Positions 17,096 to 25,666 of a DNA stretch of 64,000 bases are shown piece after piece. This DNA comes from Actinoplanes aureus (GTDB taxonomy: Bacteria > Actinomycetota > Actinomycetes > Mycobacteriales > Micromonosporaceae). The stretch lies in assembly GCF_015704865.1 (NCBI RefSeq), contig NZ_JADQTO010000021.1, positions 62,001 to 126,000 of the forward strand, read 5' to 3'. The notes beneath the pieces are model-generated. The model saw only the letters and a list, made by a program, of their open reading frames with translations. It did not search any database and was not told the origin of the DNA. Made by a program: the position numbers and the translations under genes. The stretch's first letter is position 1. Each line of letters starts with the position of its first letter.

Positions 17096-17920
17096 TCAGG
17101 ACGTGACGACGAGCCGGTCGGCGACGTCGTAGCGATCGGGAATGCTCGGCGTCTCGTGCACCAGCCGGGCGAGAGCGGACGCCGTCCAGCCGGGCCGGTC
17201 GGACTGGAAGACGTTGCGTCCGACGGCCACACCTGCGACACCGCCGCGCAGCGCGTCCGAGACGTACGCCAGCAGCGTCTCGGTGTCGGCCGAGCGCGGG
17301 CCGCCGGCCACCACGAGCGGGATCGGACAGGAACGGACCACGTCGGCCATCTCGCCCGGGGTGCCCACGTAGTCGGTCTTGACGATGTCGGCGCCCAGAT
17401 CGGCGGCCAGGATCGCGGCGTGTGCCACCAGCTCGGGCGCTCGCGAATCGATGATCTGCGGCCCGCGGGCGTACATCATGGCGAGCAGCGGGAGGTTCCA
17501 GCGGTCGCACTCCCCCGCCACGGCCGCCAGATCGGAGATCTGGCGGGCCTCCTGCGGCGAGCCCAGGTTGACGTGCACGCTGACCGCGTCGGCGCCCAGC
17601 CGCAGCGCCTCCTCCACGTGGGCGACCAGGTACTTCGCGTCGGGATCGGGAGCGTGCCGGGTGCTCACGCTCAGGTGCACGATCAGCGACATGTCACCGA
17701 ACCAGCCGGGGTCGACGTAGCGCAGGCTGCCCTTGTGCAGCACCACGGCGTCGACGCCGGTGCCGGCGATCTCGCCGACCAGCGCATTGAGGTCACCACG
17801 GCCCAGCGGGCCGTCGGTGACGAAATGATCAAGGGGTACGACGAGCAGGCGCCCGTCGTCCCGCCGGAACAGGCGCCGCAGGCGCAGTGAACGGGCGAAC
17901 GAAGCATTGAGCACAGCCAT
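17096..17920 (-). CDS. griI: GriI homologue: DhnA-type aldolase for 3,4-AHBA
   Basis: A 274-residue class I (DhnA/FbaB-type) aldolase. The start RRDDGRLLVVPLDHFVTDG, the Schiff-base lysine in DIVKTDYVGT (Lys181) and the C-terminal phosphate-binding loops VVAGGPRSADTE and GVAGVAVGRNVFQ are all present. GriI joins aspartate semialdehyde and dihydroxyacetone phosphate to give the C7 precursor of 3,4-AHBA. It lies directly before the GriH homologue, and the pairing is what assigns the pathway; alone it could be any DhnA-like aldolase such as the archaeal ADH synthase. The operon upstream is purely mevalonate pathway, so aromatic and isoprenoid precursors are made from one transcript. Confidence 0.88.
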   Translation of the reverse strand: MAVLNASFARSLRLRRLFRRDDGRLLVVPLDHFVTDGPLGRGDLNALVGEIAGTGVDAVVLHKGSLRYVDPGWFGDMSLIVHLSVSTRHAPDPDAKYLVAHVEEALRLGADAVSVHVNLGSPQEARQISDLAAVAGECDRWNLPLLAMMYARGPQIIDSRAPELVAHAAILAADLGADIVKTDYVGTPGEMADVVRSCPIPLVVAGGPRSADTETLLAYVSDALRGGVAGVAVGRNVFQSDRPGWTASALARLVHETPSIPDRYDVADRLVVTS

Positions 17921-17982
17921 TGTGTCCTGCCTCTCTCAAGCGATGGGCCGGGCGGATTCGGGTTCGCGGTGCGCGGCGGCGG

Positions 17983-19155
17983 TCATCGCTCGTAGATGCG
18001 CTTGTGGCCGGACAGCCCGGCGAACCGGTACGGCCCGGTGGTCTCCCGCGGCACGAAGTGGTCGCCGCCGTCGACCGGGAACGAGTGCTCGTGGATCGCG
18101 CGATAGCGGGCGTAGTCGATGTCCAGTCGACGGGAGATCGCCTCACGGTGCGCCTCGGATCGCAGATGCGACCGGTATCCCGGCATGACCGTGCCGGCGA
18201 AGAACTCCGCGACACTGCCCGACCCGTAGCTGAGGAAGCCGACGGACCGGCCGGTCAGGTCCGCGCTGTTGTCGAGCAGCGCGGCCAGGCCGAGGTAGAG
18301 CGACGCCGTGTAGCTGTTGCCGATCACGGCGTTGTACCCGGTCGTGTGCCCGACGGCGCGGGTGACCTCGGCCTCGTCGACGTCGTGCCCGCAGTGCTGC
18401 AGCAGGTGCCGGTGCGCTTTGTACGCCATCTTGGTGAACGGCTGGTGGTAGCAGATCGCGCTCAGCTCGTCGAGCTTGCGGCCGTCACGCTCGGTGTAGT
18501 CCTTCCAGGCGCCCTCCAGCGCCTGAAGGTAGGCCGCGATGGACTCGTGCCCGTCGACCAGTGCGGTGGTGCGGTAGTTCGGCCGCCAGAAGTCCGTGAT
18601 GTCGGCGGTGAACACCCCCGACGGCTCGTCGACGCGCACCAGCGCGGGTTCCGCACTGACCAGCATGGCCACCGCGGCCGCGCCCTGGGTCGCCTCGCCC
18701 GGCTCGCCCATCTCGTACTTGGAGACGTCGCTGGCGATCACCAGGACCTGCTCAGCGGGGTTGCGGTGCACCACCCCGAGGGCGAACTGAAGCGCCGCCG
18801 TCCCGCCGTAGCAGGCCTGCTTGAGCTCGACGACCCGGGCAGCCGAGGGCAGGCTGAGCAGCGAATGCACGTGGATGCCGGCCGCCTTCGACTGGTCCAC
18901 CGAGGTCTCGGTGGCGAACACGATCGTGCGGATCCGGTCGGCACCGTGCCGGGCGACGACGGGTGCGGCGGCGGTGGCCGCCATGGTGACGATGTCCTCG
19001 TCGGCCGCGGGCACGCTCATCGACATCAGCCCGATGCCCTTGTGGTACTTGCCGACGTCGGTGCCGTTGCGATCGGCCAGCGTCCGGTGCGTCAGAACGT
19101 ATTGCGTGGTCGCGACCGAGAGGTCGTGAATCCCGATGGGCACGTCGCCGGGCAT
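17983..19155 (-). CDS. mvaS: Hydroxymethylglutaryl-CoA synthase
   Basis: A 390-residue HMG-CoA synthase, first committed enzyme of the mevalonate route (acetoacetyl-CoA plus acetyl-CoA). The acylated cysteine lies in ELKQACYGGTAAL (Cys115), near its usual position in bacterial enzymes. Other family segments are IGIHDLSVATTQYVL, YHQPFTKMAYKAH and IGNSYTASLYLGLAALL. The ATG at 19155 is chosen because the protein homology begins there (PGDVPIGIHD) and GGGGG lies just upstream within the end of the HMG-CoA reductase gene, two bases apart. Most actinomycetes use the MEP pathway, so a complete mevalonate set is a marker of a terpenoid cluster. Confidence 0.95.
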   Translation of the reverse strand: MPGDVPIGIHDLSVATTQYVLTHRTLADRNGTDVGKYHKGIGLMSMSVPAADEDIVTMAATAAAPVVARHGADRIRTIVFATETSVDQSKAAGIHVHSLLSLPSAARVVELKQACYGGTAALQFALGVVHRNPAEQVLVIASDVSKYEMGEPGEATQGAAAVAMLVSAEPALVRVDEPSGVFTADITDFWRPNYRTTALVDGHESIAAYLQALEGAWKDYTERDGRKLDELSAICYHQPFTKMAYKAHRHLLQHCGHDVDEAEVTRAVGHTTGYNAVIGNSYTASLYLGLAALLDNSADLTGRSVGFLSYGSGSVAEFFAGTVMPGYRSHLRSEAHREAISRRLDIDYARYRAIHEHSFPVDGGDHFVPRETTGPYRFAGLSGHKRIYER

Positions 19156-19157
19156 CG

Positions 19158-20219
19158 TCAACCCCCGACCTTCGTGGTCTTGTCCTCGCGTTCCCATCGC
19201 ACGTGGGCGCGCATCAGCTCGCCAGGGTTCGTCTGTGCGGCCAGCAGGGAGAGCTCGCCGCACAGCACCGTGGCGGCGATGATCACCGCGAGCCGGCGCG
19301 CGTTGTCGCCGGGGTCGCGCTCCTCACGGCAGCCGAGCCGGGTCAGGTTCTCCTCGACGAAGTCGAGGCCCTTCCCGTTGCCGACGGTGCCCACGATCAG
19401 ATTGGGCAGAGTGCAGGAGAAGTAGAGGTCGCCGTCCCGGTCCTCGGCCACGGTCACGCCCTGCGAACCCTCGACGATGTTGGCCGCGTCCTGGCCGGTG
19501 GCCAGGTAGAAGCCGAGCAGCATGTTCGCGTAGTGCGCGTTGGCCGAGCGGATCCCGCCGGCCAGCAGAGTGCCGATCATGTTCTTGCGCACGTTCAGTT
19601 CGGCGATCGCCGAGGCCGTGGTGTGCAACCGGGCGTGCACGATGTCGCGCGGCACCAGCAGCTCGGTCACCACGTTCTTGCCACGGCCGAGGATGCCGTT
19701 GATCGCGGTCGCCTTCTTGTCGGTGCAGTAGTTGCCCGAGATCGAGCCGTACGAGATGCCCGGAATGGTGTCCAGGAGGTACGAGAGCAGCGCGTCCGCC
19801 GCCAGCGTCGCCATGTTGTGCCCGGACGCGTCGCCGGTGGTGAAGCTGAACCGGAGGAACAGCAGGTTCGCCGTGATCTCGTGGTGAAACCCGATCAGCT
19901 CGACGAACCGGCCGCACTTGCGCACGATCTCGCGCAGCTCGTCGAAGCGTGCGTCGACCTCCAGCGAGGCGAGGTGAGCGGTCTGCGCGTCGGCGGCGCG
20001 GACGAACACCGAGCGGGTCATCCGCTCGTCGACCAGGGTGGTGACGATCCCCTCGTCGACCATCATGGAGATCCGCGCGCCCCGGCCGACCGAGGGCCAC
20101 AGCGGCGACTCGAAGGTGGCGAGCGGAACCTCGGTCTCGATGTCGGCCACGTTCCCCGAGATGCGCAACGGCCCCACCCATCTCATCGGGACGCCGGCCA
20201 CCGCGGTCGGTTCGGTCAT
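19158..20219 (-). CDS. mvaA: Hydroxymethylglutaryl-CoA reductase, class I type
   Basis: A 353-residue soluble HMG-CoA reductase that makes mevalonate with NAD(P)H. The segment GNYCTDKKATAINGILGRGK matches the catalytic-lysine region of class I enzymes; TGQDAANIVEGSQG carries the catalytic aspartate, and the His near the C-terminus is in LMRAHVRW. There is no membrane anchor. The start ATG at 20219 overlaps the stop of the isomerase gene by 4 bp (ATGA), and the family homology begins close to it. The order isomerase-reductase-synthase matches mevalonate clusters described from Streptomyces CL190 and relatives. Confidence 0.95.
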   Translation of the reverse strand: MTEPTAVAGVPMRWVGPLRISGNVADIETEVPLATFESPLWPSVGRGARISMMVDEGIVTTLVDERMTRSVFVRAADAQTAHLASLEVDARFDELREIVRKCGRFVELIGFHHEITANLLFLRFSFTTGDASGHNMATLAADALLSYLLDTIPGISYGSISGNYCTDKKATAINGILGRGKNVVTELLVPRDIVHARLHTTASAIAELNVRKNMIGTLLAGGIRSANAHYANMLLGFYLATGQDAANIVEGSQGVTVAEDRDGDLYFSCTLPNLIVGTVGNGKGLDFVEENLTRLGCREERDPGDNARRLAVIIAATVLCGELSLLAAQTNPGELMRAHVRWEREDKTTKVGG

Positions 20220-21307
20220 TCGATGCCTCCAAGGCTCTCGTGGATGGTTCGGTAGGACCGGGAGCGCGTGGCGAGCCGCCGGGTGTTGACGCCCCGGTCG
20301 GCGCAGAACTGCCGCAGGCCGCCGAGGATCAGCACGTCGCACCGGGCCAGGCCGGCCGGTGTGCGCGCGCCGAGCGCGGTCATCAGGGCCGCCAGCTGGT
20401 CGAGCCAGAGCGAGATCAGGGAGATCAGCGCCGTCGGGCCACCGTCCAGCACCGTCTTGAGGAAGAGGCCGGACACCCCGGCCGCGGAGGCGCCGAGCGC
20501 CAGGCCGCGCAGCACGTCGAGCGGGTTGCGGACGCCGCCCGAGGCCATCACCGGGATGCCGACGCCGTGTGCGTCCAGCAGGCACGCCGGCGTGGACTGT
20601 CCCCAGCCCTCGAGGAAGGAGTAGTCGGCCTGTTCCCGCCGGTCGTTCTCGATCCGCGCGAAGTTCGTGCCGCCGCGGCCGGACACGTCGGCTACGCGTA
20701 CGCCCAGCTCGTGCAACAGGAACAGGGTCTCGCGGCTGAGCCCGAAGCCGACCTCCTTGACGATCACCGGGACGTCGACGCCGGCGACGATCTTCTCGAT
20801 CCGCGGCGCCCACTCGCCGAACGACCGGTCGCCCTCCGGCATCACCGTCTCCTGAACGGTGTTCAGGTGGATCTGCAGGGCGTCGGCGCGTAACAGGTCG
20901 ACGGCCCGCCGCGCGTTCTCGACGGAGGCGGTCGCGTTGACGTTCGCCATGATGAACCCGTCCGGGTTCTCCCGGCGCATCACGGTGAACGTGTCCGCGA
21001 CCGACTCGTCCTTGAAGTAGGCGCTCATCGATCCGGTGGCGATCGGTACGCCGGTCTCGCGAGCGGCGATCGCCAGGTCGCGGTTGATCAGACCGGTCTT
21101 GACGCTGCCGCCGGTCATCGCGTTGATGCACAGCGGCACCGGCCATTCGATGCCGCCGAACCGGGTGGCCAGCGAAACCTCGGACCGGTCGATGCCGGCC
21201 AGAGCGTGATGGACGAAGGACACGTCGTCGAACTGGTTGTATCCGCCGAGGTCGCGTTGCTGCTCGGCGGCGAAGCGGACGTGGTCGTCCTTGCGGTTGG
21301 CGATCAT
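20216..21307 (-). CDS. fni: Type 2 isopentenyl-diphosphate delta-isomerase
   Basis: A 363-residue FMN/NAD(P)H-dependent isomerase that interconverts IPP and DMAPP. Diagnostic pieces are NRKDDHVRFA near the start, INAMTGGSVKTGLINRDLA, QIHLNTVQETVMPEGDR with the catalytic Gln, KEVGFGLSRET, DVSGRGGTNFA and ASGGVRNPLDVLRGLALGA. The ATG at 21307 is the start preceding this homology and overlaps the stop of the phosphomevalonate kinase gene (4 bp). Together with the kinases and decarboxylase upstream it gives both C5 units for the two prenyl synthases in the cluster. Confidence 0.95.
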   Translation of the reverse strand: MIANRKDDHVRFAAEQQRDLGGYNQFDDVSFVHHALAGIDRSEVSLATRFGGIEWPVPLCINAMTGGSVKTGLINRDLAIAARETGVPIATGSMSAYFKDESVADTFTVMRRENPDGFIMANVNATASVENARRAVDLLRADALQIHLNTVQETVMPEGDRSFGEWAPRIEKIVAGVDVPVIVKEVGFGLSRETLFLLHELGVRVADVSGRGGTNFARIENDRREQADYSFLEGWGQSTPACLLDAHGVGIPVMASGGVRNPLDVLRGLALGASAAGVSGLFLKTVLDGGPTALISLISLWLDQLAALMTALGARTPAGLARCDVLILGGLRQFCADRGVNTRRLATRSRSYRTIHESLGGIE

Positions 21308-22380
21308 GGTGCGCTCTCCCTCGAGGGCTGGACTCTGATCGGCACGGGCAGCACCCCGGCGGCGGCCCACTTCTCCCGTAGCTGCCGGACCCCGTCCTGT
21401 GCCCGGGGGCCGAGCAGCGCGATGCCGCAGTCGCCGCCGCCGGCGCCGGACGGTTTGCCCGCACCGCCGACGGCCTCGGCCGCGTCGCAGAGCGCGGTCA
21501 GCCGCGGGGTGAAGATGCCCAGGCCGGCCTCCTCGTCGAGTGCGGCGAGCACCTCGCGGGCGCCACGGATCCGGCGCAGCAGCTCGTGGTCGTCGCCCTG
21601 CTGGAGCGCACGGATCGCGGCGTGGACGCACTCGTCGCTGCGTGAGACGAAACCGGGGCGCGGCGTGCCCAGCCGCTCGGTCAGCGCGGCGCTGCTCACC
21701 GGCTGCCCGGTCCAGCCCACCTCCAGGGCGAGCCGGCGCGGCGCGGGCAGCGCGCGCACCGCGTATCCGGGCCAGGGCGCGCGGATCGTCGCCTCGATGC
21801 CCCGGCGTCCCGCCAGGTCGAGCACGGCCTGCCGATCGGGGGCGTGATAGGCGATCCAGCCGCCCCAGACACTGGCCGCGAGGTCACCGCCGGAAGCGCG
21901 GGCGTCGCGTCGCGCGGTCGCCAGCAGCGCCAACCGGAACAGCGTCTCGCGAGACAGCACCAGCCGGTGGTACGCGGCCACCGCGGCGACCGTGGCGACG
22001 GTCACCGCGCCGCTCGAGCCCAGGCCGAGCTTGGTGCCGCCGTGGTGCAGATCGCTGCGGATCGCGACGTGTACGGGCGCCGGGCGCAGACCGCGCTCGG
22101 CCAGCAGGCCGGCAACCACCTCGACGGCCGACACCACGGGGCCGAGGCTGACCGCGCCGGGCCCGTCGAGTCCGCCGTCGAGCCACCGCAGGCAGACCTC
22201 GCCCGAGGAGATGTCGGCGTCGATCACCACATCGCTGCCGGCGTGCTCCGACACGGTAACGGTGACCTGCCGGTCGACCGCCACCAGCAGCGCCGGATGG
22301 CCCGGTTCCAGCACCGCGTACTCGCCGGCGATGAACAGCTTGCCGGCCGCGCTCCGGCTGACCGACCGTTGCTCGCTCAC
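21304..22380 (-). CDS. mvaK2: Phosphomevalonate kinase (GHMP family)
   Basis: A 358-residue GHMP kinase that phosphorylates mevalonate 5-phosphate. It opens with SAAGKLFIAGEYAVLEPGHPALL, typical of phosphomevalonate kinases, and has the ATP loop KLGLGSSGAVTVATVAA and the C-terminal GKPSGAGGGDCGIAL. It overlaps the decarboxylase gene by 4 bp. The three GHMP proteins here are told apart by these opening segments and their order mevalonate kinase, decarboxylase, phosphomevalonate kinase. Confidence 0.92.
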   Translation of the reverse strand: MSEQRSVSRSAAGKLFIAGEYAVLEPGHPALLVAVDRQVTVTVSEHAGSDVVIDADISSGEVCLRWLDGGLDGPGAVSLGPVVSAVEVVAGLLAERGLRPAPVHVAIRSDLHHGGTKLGLGSSGAVTVATVAAVAAYHRLVLSRETLFRLALLATARRDARASGGDLAASVWGGWIAYHAPDRQAVLDLAGRRGIEATIRAPWPGYAVRALPAPRRLALEVGWTGQPVSSAALTERLGTPRPGFVSRSDECVHAAIRALQQGDDHELLRRIRGAREVLAALDEEAGLGIFTPRLTALCDAAEAVGGAGKPSGAGGGDCGIALLGPRAQDGVRQLREKWAAAGVLPVPIRVQPSRESAP

Positions 22381-23387
22381 CGGTCGGCCCCCGCTGACAG
22401 GCGGGCACCCGGTCCGCGCCGGGCGGTGAACACCGAGCAGTCCGGTACGGCGGCACGCAGTGTCTCGGCCACCCGTTCGCGGTCGGCGCGGTGGCAGAGC
22501 ACCTTGACGTTGGGGCCGGCGTCCATGGTCGCGTAGGCCGCGATTCCGGCCGCTCGCAGGCTCAGGACGCTGTCCAGGACGGTCACGGTGGCAGGTGACA
22601 GATAGCGCACGGCCGGGCGGGCGGCCAGCATGGTCGCGTGCATGCCGAGGGCGTTGCGCTCGGCGATCGCCCCCACCGCGTCCAGGTCACCGCGGCGCAG
22701 CGCCACGCGCATGTCGGCCAGGTCGGCCCGGCTCGACTCGGCCCAGGCGCGATAGAGCGGGGACGTCTCGACGGTCCGCCGCATGGCGGCGCCGCTCGAA
22801 ACGGCCTTGGGCCCGGCATTCACCACCGCGATCACCAGCGCCGGATCGAAGCCGGGTACGTCCACCGGCTCGGCGTAGGAGGCCAGGTCGGCGGCCGTAC
22901 CGGTGCCCTGGCCCGCGTACCAGATCGCGAAGCCGCCGAAGATCGACCGGGCGGCCGAGCCGGACCCGCGCCGGGCCAGCCGGGACAGCGCGGTGGGATC
23001 GAGGTCGAGGCCGTACGCGCCGGCCGCGGCGACGGCCAGCGCGGCGAACCCGCTCGCCGAGGACGCCAGCCCCGCACCGGTGGGCACGCTGTTGCGGGTG
23101 ACCACAGTGGCCGGCTCCACGCGTCCGGCCATCTCCCGTACCAGATCGAGGAAGGCCACGACGCGCTGCCGCCGCTCACCCTCGGCGGCGACGCCGTCCA
23201 GGGTGACGTTGTCGGCGACGCCGCCCGGGGCGAGCCGGACGGTCGTGGTCGTGGGGAAGAGGTCCAGGGTCATCGACAGGCTGTCGGCGACAGGCAGCTT
23301 GAGCAGCTCGTCACGCTTGCCCCAGTACTTGATCAGCGCGATGTTCGGGTGGGCGACCGCCGATGTCCCGAGGTGGTCACCGGGCAT
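22377..23387 (-). CDS. mvaD: Diphosphomevalonate decarboxylase
   Basis: A 336-residue enzyme that converts mevalonate diphosphate to IPP. The family opening AHPNIALIKYWGKRDE is clear, as are DSLSMTLD, the ATP loop PTGAGLASSASGFAALAVA and TMDAGPNVKVLC near the end. The start overlaps the mevalonate kinase 3' end by 11 bp. It acts in the cytosol and completes the ATP-consuming steps of the pathway. Confidence 0.95.
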   Translation of the reverse strand: MPGDHLGTSAVAHPNIALIKYWGKRDELLKLPVADSLSMTLDLFPTTTTVRLAPGGVADNVTLDGVAAEGERRQRVVAFLDLVREMAGRVEPATVVTRNSVPTGAGLASSASGFAALAVAAAGAYGLDLDPTALSRLARRGSGSAARSIFGGFAIWYAGQGTGTAADLASYAEPVDVPGFDPALVIAVVNAGPKAVSSGAAMRRTVETSPLYRAWAESSRADLADMRVALRRGDLDAVGAIAERNALGMHATMLAARPAVRYLSPATVTVLDSVLSLRAAGIAAYATMDAGPNVKVLCHRADRERVAETLRAAVPDCSVFTARRGPGARLSAGADR

Positions 23388-24330
23388 GGCTCACCAGCCA
23401 GGTGCGGATGGCGCCGGCATCGCGCAGGCGCTGAGCCACCGCCTCGGCCCCGGCCGGTTCGCCGGCCAGCGCGATCATGCAGCCGCCCAGCCCGCCGCCG
23501 CTGATCTTGGCGCCCAGCGCACCGGCCGCGAGCGCCGATTCGACAAGCGCGTCGATGAGGTCGGTGCTGATTCCGGCATTCCGGAGCAGCTCGTGGTTCT
23601 CCGTCATCCGCTCGCCCAGCGCGGTCAACCGGCCGTGTTCGAGGTCGCGCGCGGCCGCCTCGGTCAGCTGCGCCACCCGCCGGACGAACTCCTCGTGCGC
23701 TGCCGGGGCCTGTTCGGCGCGGCGGCGTACCAGGTCCACCGCCTCCCGCGTGCTGCCGCTGGTGCCGCTGTCCGCGATGACGAGTACGCCGTTCCCGGCG
23801 ACCAGGTCGCGCGCGGTGCCGGCCTGGAAGAGGAGCGGGGACGCCGACCCGGTGGTGAGCGCGTCGACGCCGCTGGCCTGGCCGTGTGCCACCGTCTCGG
23901 CGACCTGCACGATGTCGAAGACCTGCCGGCCGTCGAGCCGCCGGTCGAAGGCGTCGGCGAGCGCCAGCACGGACGCCCGCGCACAGGCGGCACTGGAGCC
24001 GAGCCCGCAACCGGGCGGGATCGCGCAGTCGATGAGCAGGTCGGCGCCGATCGGTTCGGCGATCCCGGCCCGCTGCTGGAACTCCGCCACCAGGTGCCGC
24101 AGGCCCTCCGTGGCCAGCAGTGTCATCGTCGGGTTCCCGGGTCTCGCGATCGCGAAGGAGACCGGACCCGGGCGGCGCGTCGCGGTAGCGGTGACCGGCA
24201 GCTGCGGCACCGGGATCGCCAGTGCCGGGGCGCCGTACACGACGGCGTGCTCCCCCAGCAGGATGGCCTTGCCGTGAGCGCGGCCCACCCCGATGGTGAG
24301 CGAGTCCGGCGACATCAGCGGGCCGGACAT
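23377..24330 (-). CDS. mvaK1: Mevalonate kinase
   Basis: A 317-residue GHMP kinase that phosphorylates mevalonate. Family marks are GRAHGKAILLGEHAVVYGAPALA, the loop PPGCGLGSSAACARA and GAKISGGGLGGCMIAL near the C-terminus. The start codon ATG at 24330 directly abuts the TAG stop of the prenyl diphosphate synthase, with no spacing. It therefore depends on readthrough from the promoter upstream of the synthase. Confidence 0.95.
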   Translation of the reverse strand: MSGPLMSPDSLTIGVGRAHGKAILLGEHAVVYGAPALAIPVPQLPVTATATRRPGPVSFAIARPGNPTMTLLATEGLRHLVAEFQQRAGIAEPIGADLLIDCAIPPGCGLGSSAACARASVLALADAFDRRLDGRQVFDIVQVAETVAHGQASGVDALTTGSASPLLFQAGTARDLVAGNGVLVIADSGTSGSTREAVDLVRRRAEQAPAAHEEFVRRVAQLTEAAARDLEHGRLTALGERMTENHELLRNAGISTDLIDALVESALAAGALGAKISGGGLGGCMIALAGEPAGAEAVAQRLRDAGAIRTWLVSHAR

Positions 24331-25419
24331 CTACTGGACCCGCTGGGTGGCCTTGATCGCCATCTCGGCGAGCTGATGTTCGGCGGGGCCGGTGACCGCA
24401 CTCGCCTCGAGCGCGGCCAGCGCCCGGTCGGTGCGCAGCGCGATCATCCCCTCGATGTGGTCGACCGCGCCGAGGTCCACCAGGATGGCGCGGAAGCGGG
24501 CCAGCTCGTCGTCGGAGAGATCGGTGCCGATCTTGGCGCGCAGGAACTCGGCCGCGTCCGGATCCCGCTGGTCCGCACGCTCCAGCGCCGTCGCGAACAG
24601 CACCGTCCGCTTGCCTTCGCGCAGGTCGTCGCCGGACGGCTTGCCGGTCACCGCCGGGTCGCCGAAGACGCCGAGCAGGTCGTCGCGCAGCTGGAACGCG
24701 ACGCCGACGCCGGCGCCGAACTCGCCGTAGGCGGCCATCAGCGCGGGGTCGGCGCCGGCCATCGCGGCGCCGAACTGGAGCGGGCGCTCCACGGTGTACG
24801 AGGCCGTCTTGTACCGGTTGACACGCAGGGCCGCGTCCACGTCCTCGCTGCCGCTCGCCTGGCCGATCAGGTCGAGCAGCTGGCCGTACATGACCTCCGA
24901 GCGGGCCGCCGACCACACCGGCGAGACCCGGACCTGCGCGTCGGCCGGCAACCCGGAGGCGCGCACCAGCACGTCGGCCCAGATGAGAGCGAGGTCGCCG
25001 ATCAGGATGGCGGTGCCGGTGCCGTACGCGTCGGCGTGACCGGAGAAGCCCCGGGCCTGATGCCGCCGGGCATAGGTCACGTGCGCGGCCGGACGGCCGC
25101 GGCGGGTCTCCGACGCGTCGATGATGTCGTCGTGAATCAGACCCGCGGCGTGCAGCAGCTCGAACGCGGCGCATGCCCGCAGCACCGCCGTGGCGACCGG
25201 TTCGCGCGGGTCGCCGCCCGCGCCGATCCAGCCCAGCCACGCGAACGCCGGCCGTATGCGCTTGCCGCCGCACAGCACGAAGCTCTCCAGCTCCTCGACG
25301 GTCGCCGCGAAATCGGCACCGAGTTCGCCGGATTCGGCTCGGCGCTCGGCGAAAAATTCCTTGAGGGCGATGTCCACGGCGGTCATGTCAACGGCCGCTT
25401 CGAGATAGTTGACGGTCAT
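24331..25419 (-). CDS. Polyprenyl diphosphate synthase (FPP/GGPP synthase type), operon leader gene
   Basis: A 362-residue trans-prenyltransferase with GGKRIRPAF, the first Asp-rich motif LIHDDIIDASETRRG and the second FQLRDDLLGVFGD, all complete. It condenses IPP onto allylic diphosphates. Residues before the first Asp motif are small (HAAGL), which is compatible with C20 but does not settle chain length. I choose the ATG at 25419; the good RBS (AGGAG at 25448-25444) is 24 nt away and instead serves a six-codon reading frame whose stop overlaps this ATG. A GTG at 25428 in the same frame is the alternative start. It heads the mevalonate/3,4-AHBA operon. Confidence 0.88.
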   Translation of the reverse strand: MTVNYLEAAVDMTAVDIALKEFFAERRAESGELGADFAATVEELESFVLCGGKRIRPAFAWLGWIGAGGDPREPVATAVLRACAAFELLHAAGLIHDDIIDASETRRGRPAAHVTYARRHQARGFSGHADAYGTGTAILIGDLALIWADVLVRASGLPADAQVRVSPVWSAARSEVMYGQLLDLIGQASGSEDVDAALRVNRYKTASYTVERPLQFGAAMAGADPALMAAYGEFGAGVGVAFQLRDDLLGVFGDPAVTGKPSGDDLREGKRTVLFATALERADQRDPDAAEFLRAKIGTDLSDDELARFRAILVDLGAVDHIEGMIALRTDRALAALEASAVTGPAEHQLAEMAIKATQRVQ

Positions 25420-25436
25420 GTCACACACTCATACAT
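25416..25436 (-). CDS. Possible leader mini-ORF coupled to the prenyl synthase
   Basis: ATG at 25436 lies 7 nt after a canonical AGGAG and encodes MYECVT followed by TGA. The TGA overlaps the ATG of the prenyl synthase (ATGA at 25419-25416). It could pass ribosomes to the synthase by coupling or act as a regulatory leader. No homology can be claimed for six residues. Confidence 0.35.
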   Translation of the reverse strand: MYECVT

Positions 25437-25495
25437 CTCGAAACTCCTGTGAATTCGGAGCGGGAAATCTGGCTGCGGCGGGCGCACGCATTCAC

Positions 25496-25513
25496 GCCGG
25501 AATTGGTTCCGGC
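25496..25513 (-). promoter_or_regulatory. Leader hairpin in the 5' region of the mevalonate operon
   Basis: GCCGGAA (25496-25502) and TTCCGGC (25507-25513) pair perfectly across TTGG. It lies about 60 nt upstream of the mini-ORF and would be in the mRNA leader if transcription starts further upstream. Confidence 0.4.
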
Positions 25514-25543
25514 ATGACAGTAATGGCGCGGCTGCGGGCTGCC

Positions 25544-25563
25544 CACTACTCACGCGAGTAGTG
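25544..25563. promoter_or_regulatory. Dyad operator candidate CACTACTC-N4-GAGTAGTG
   Basis: A perfect 8-bp inverted repeat with a 4-bp spacer in the promoter region of the minus-strand operon. The symmetry suits a dimeric regulator such as the LuxR-type protein encoded next door; this is inference from position. Confidence 0.5.
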
Positions 25564-25594
25564 CGTGCCGCATGACGCGAGGAGGGCTCACGTT

Positions 25595-25623
25595 GTTCGA
25601 GCAGCCAACTGACCAAACTGAAC
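25595..25623. promoter_or_regulatory. StrR-like operator candidate upstream of the mevalonate/3,4-AHBA operon
   Basis: GTTCGA at 25595 and its inverse ending GAAC at 25623 lie at the 29-bp overall length of the recalled StrR site (9 bp, 11-bp spacer, 9 bp). The left half matches 6 of 9 and the right half 5 of 9, with the outer GTTC/GAAC perfect. The cluster encodes a StrR-like protein, which makes this site plausible. Confidence 0.4.
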
Positions 25624-25666
25624 GGTTGAACGCACCACTTAATTGGTACGGCGAGTGCAAATACCG

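Noticed and set aside
22903..25452. Plus-strand open frame of 849 codons across kinase and prenyl synthase genes
   Set aside because: Runs antisense to three well-identified genes; only low-complexity Arg/Gly sequence.
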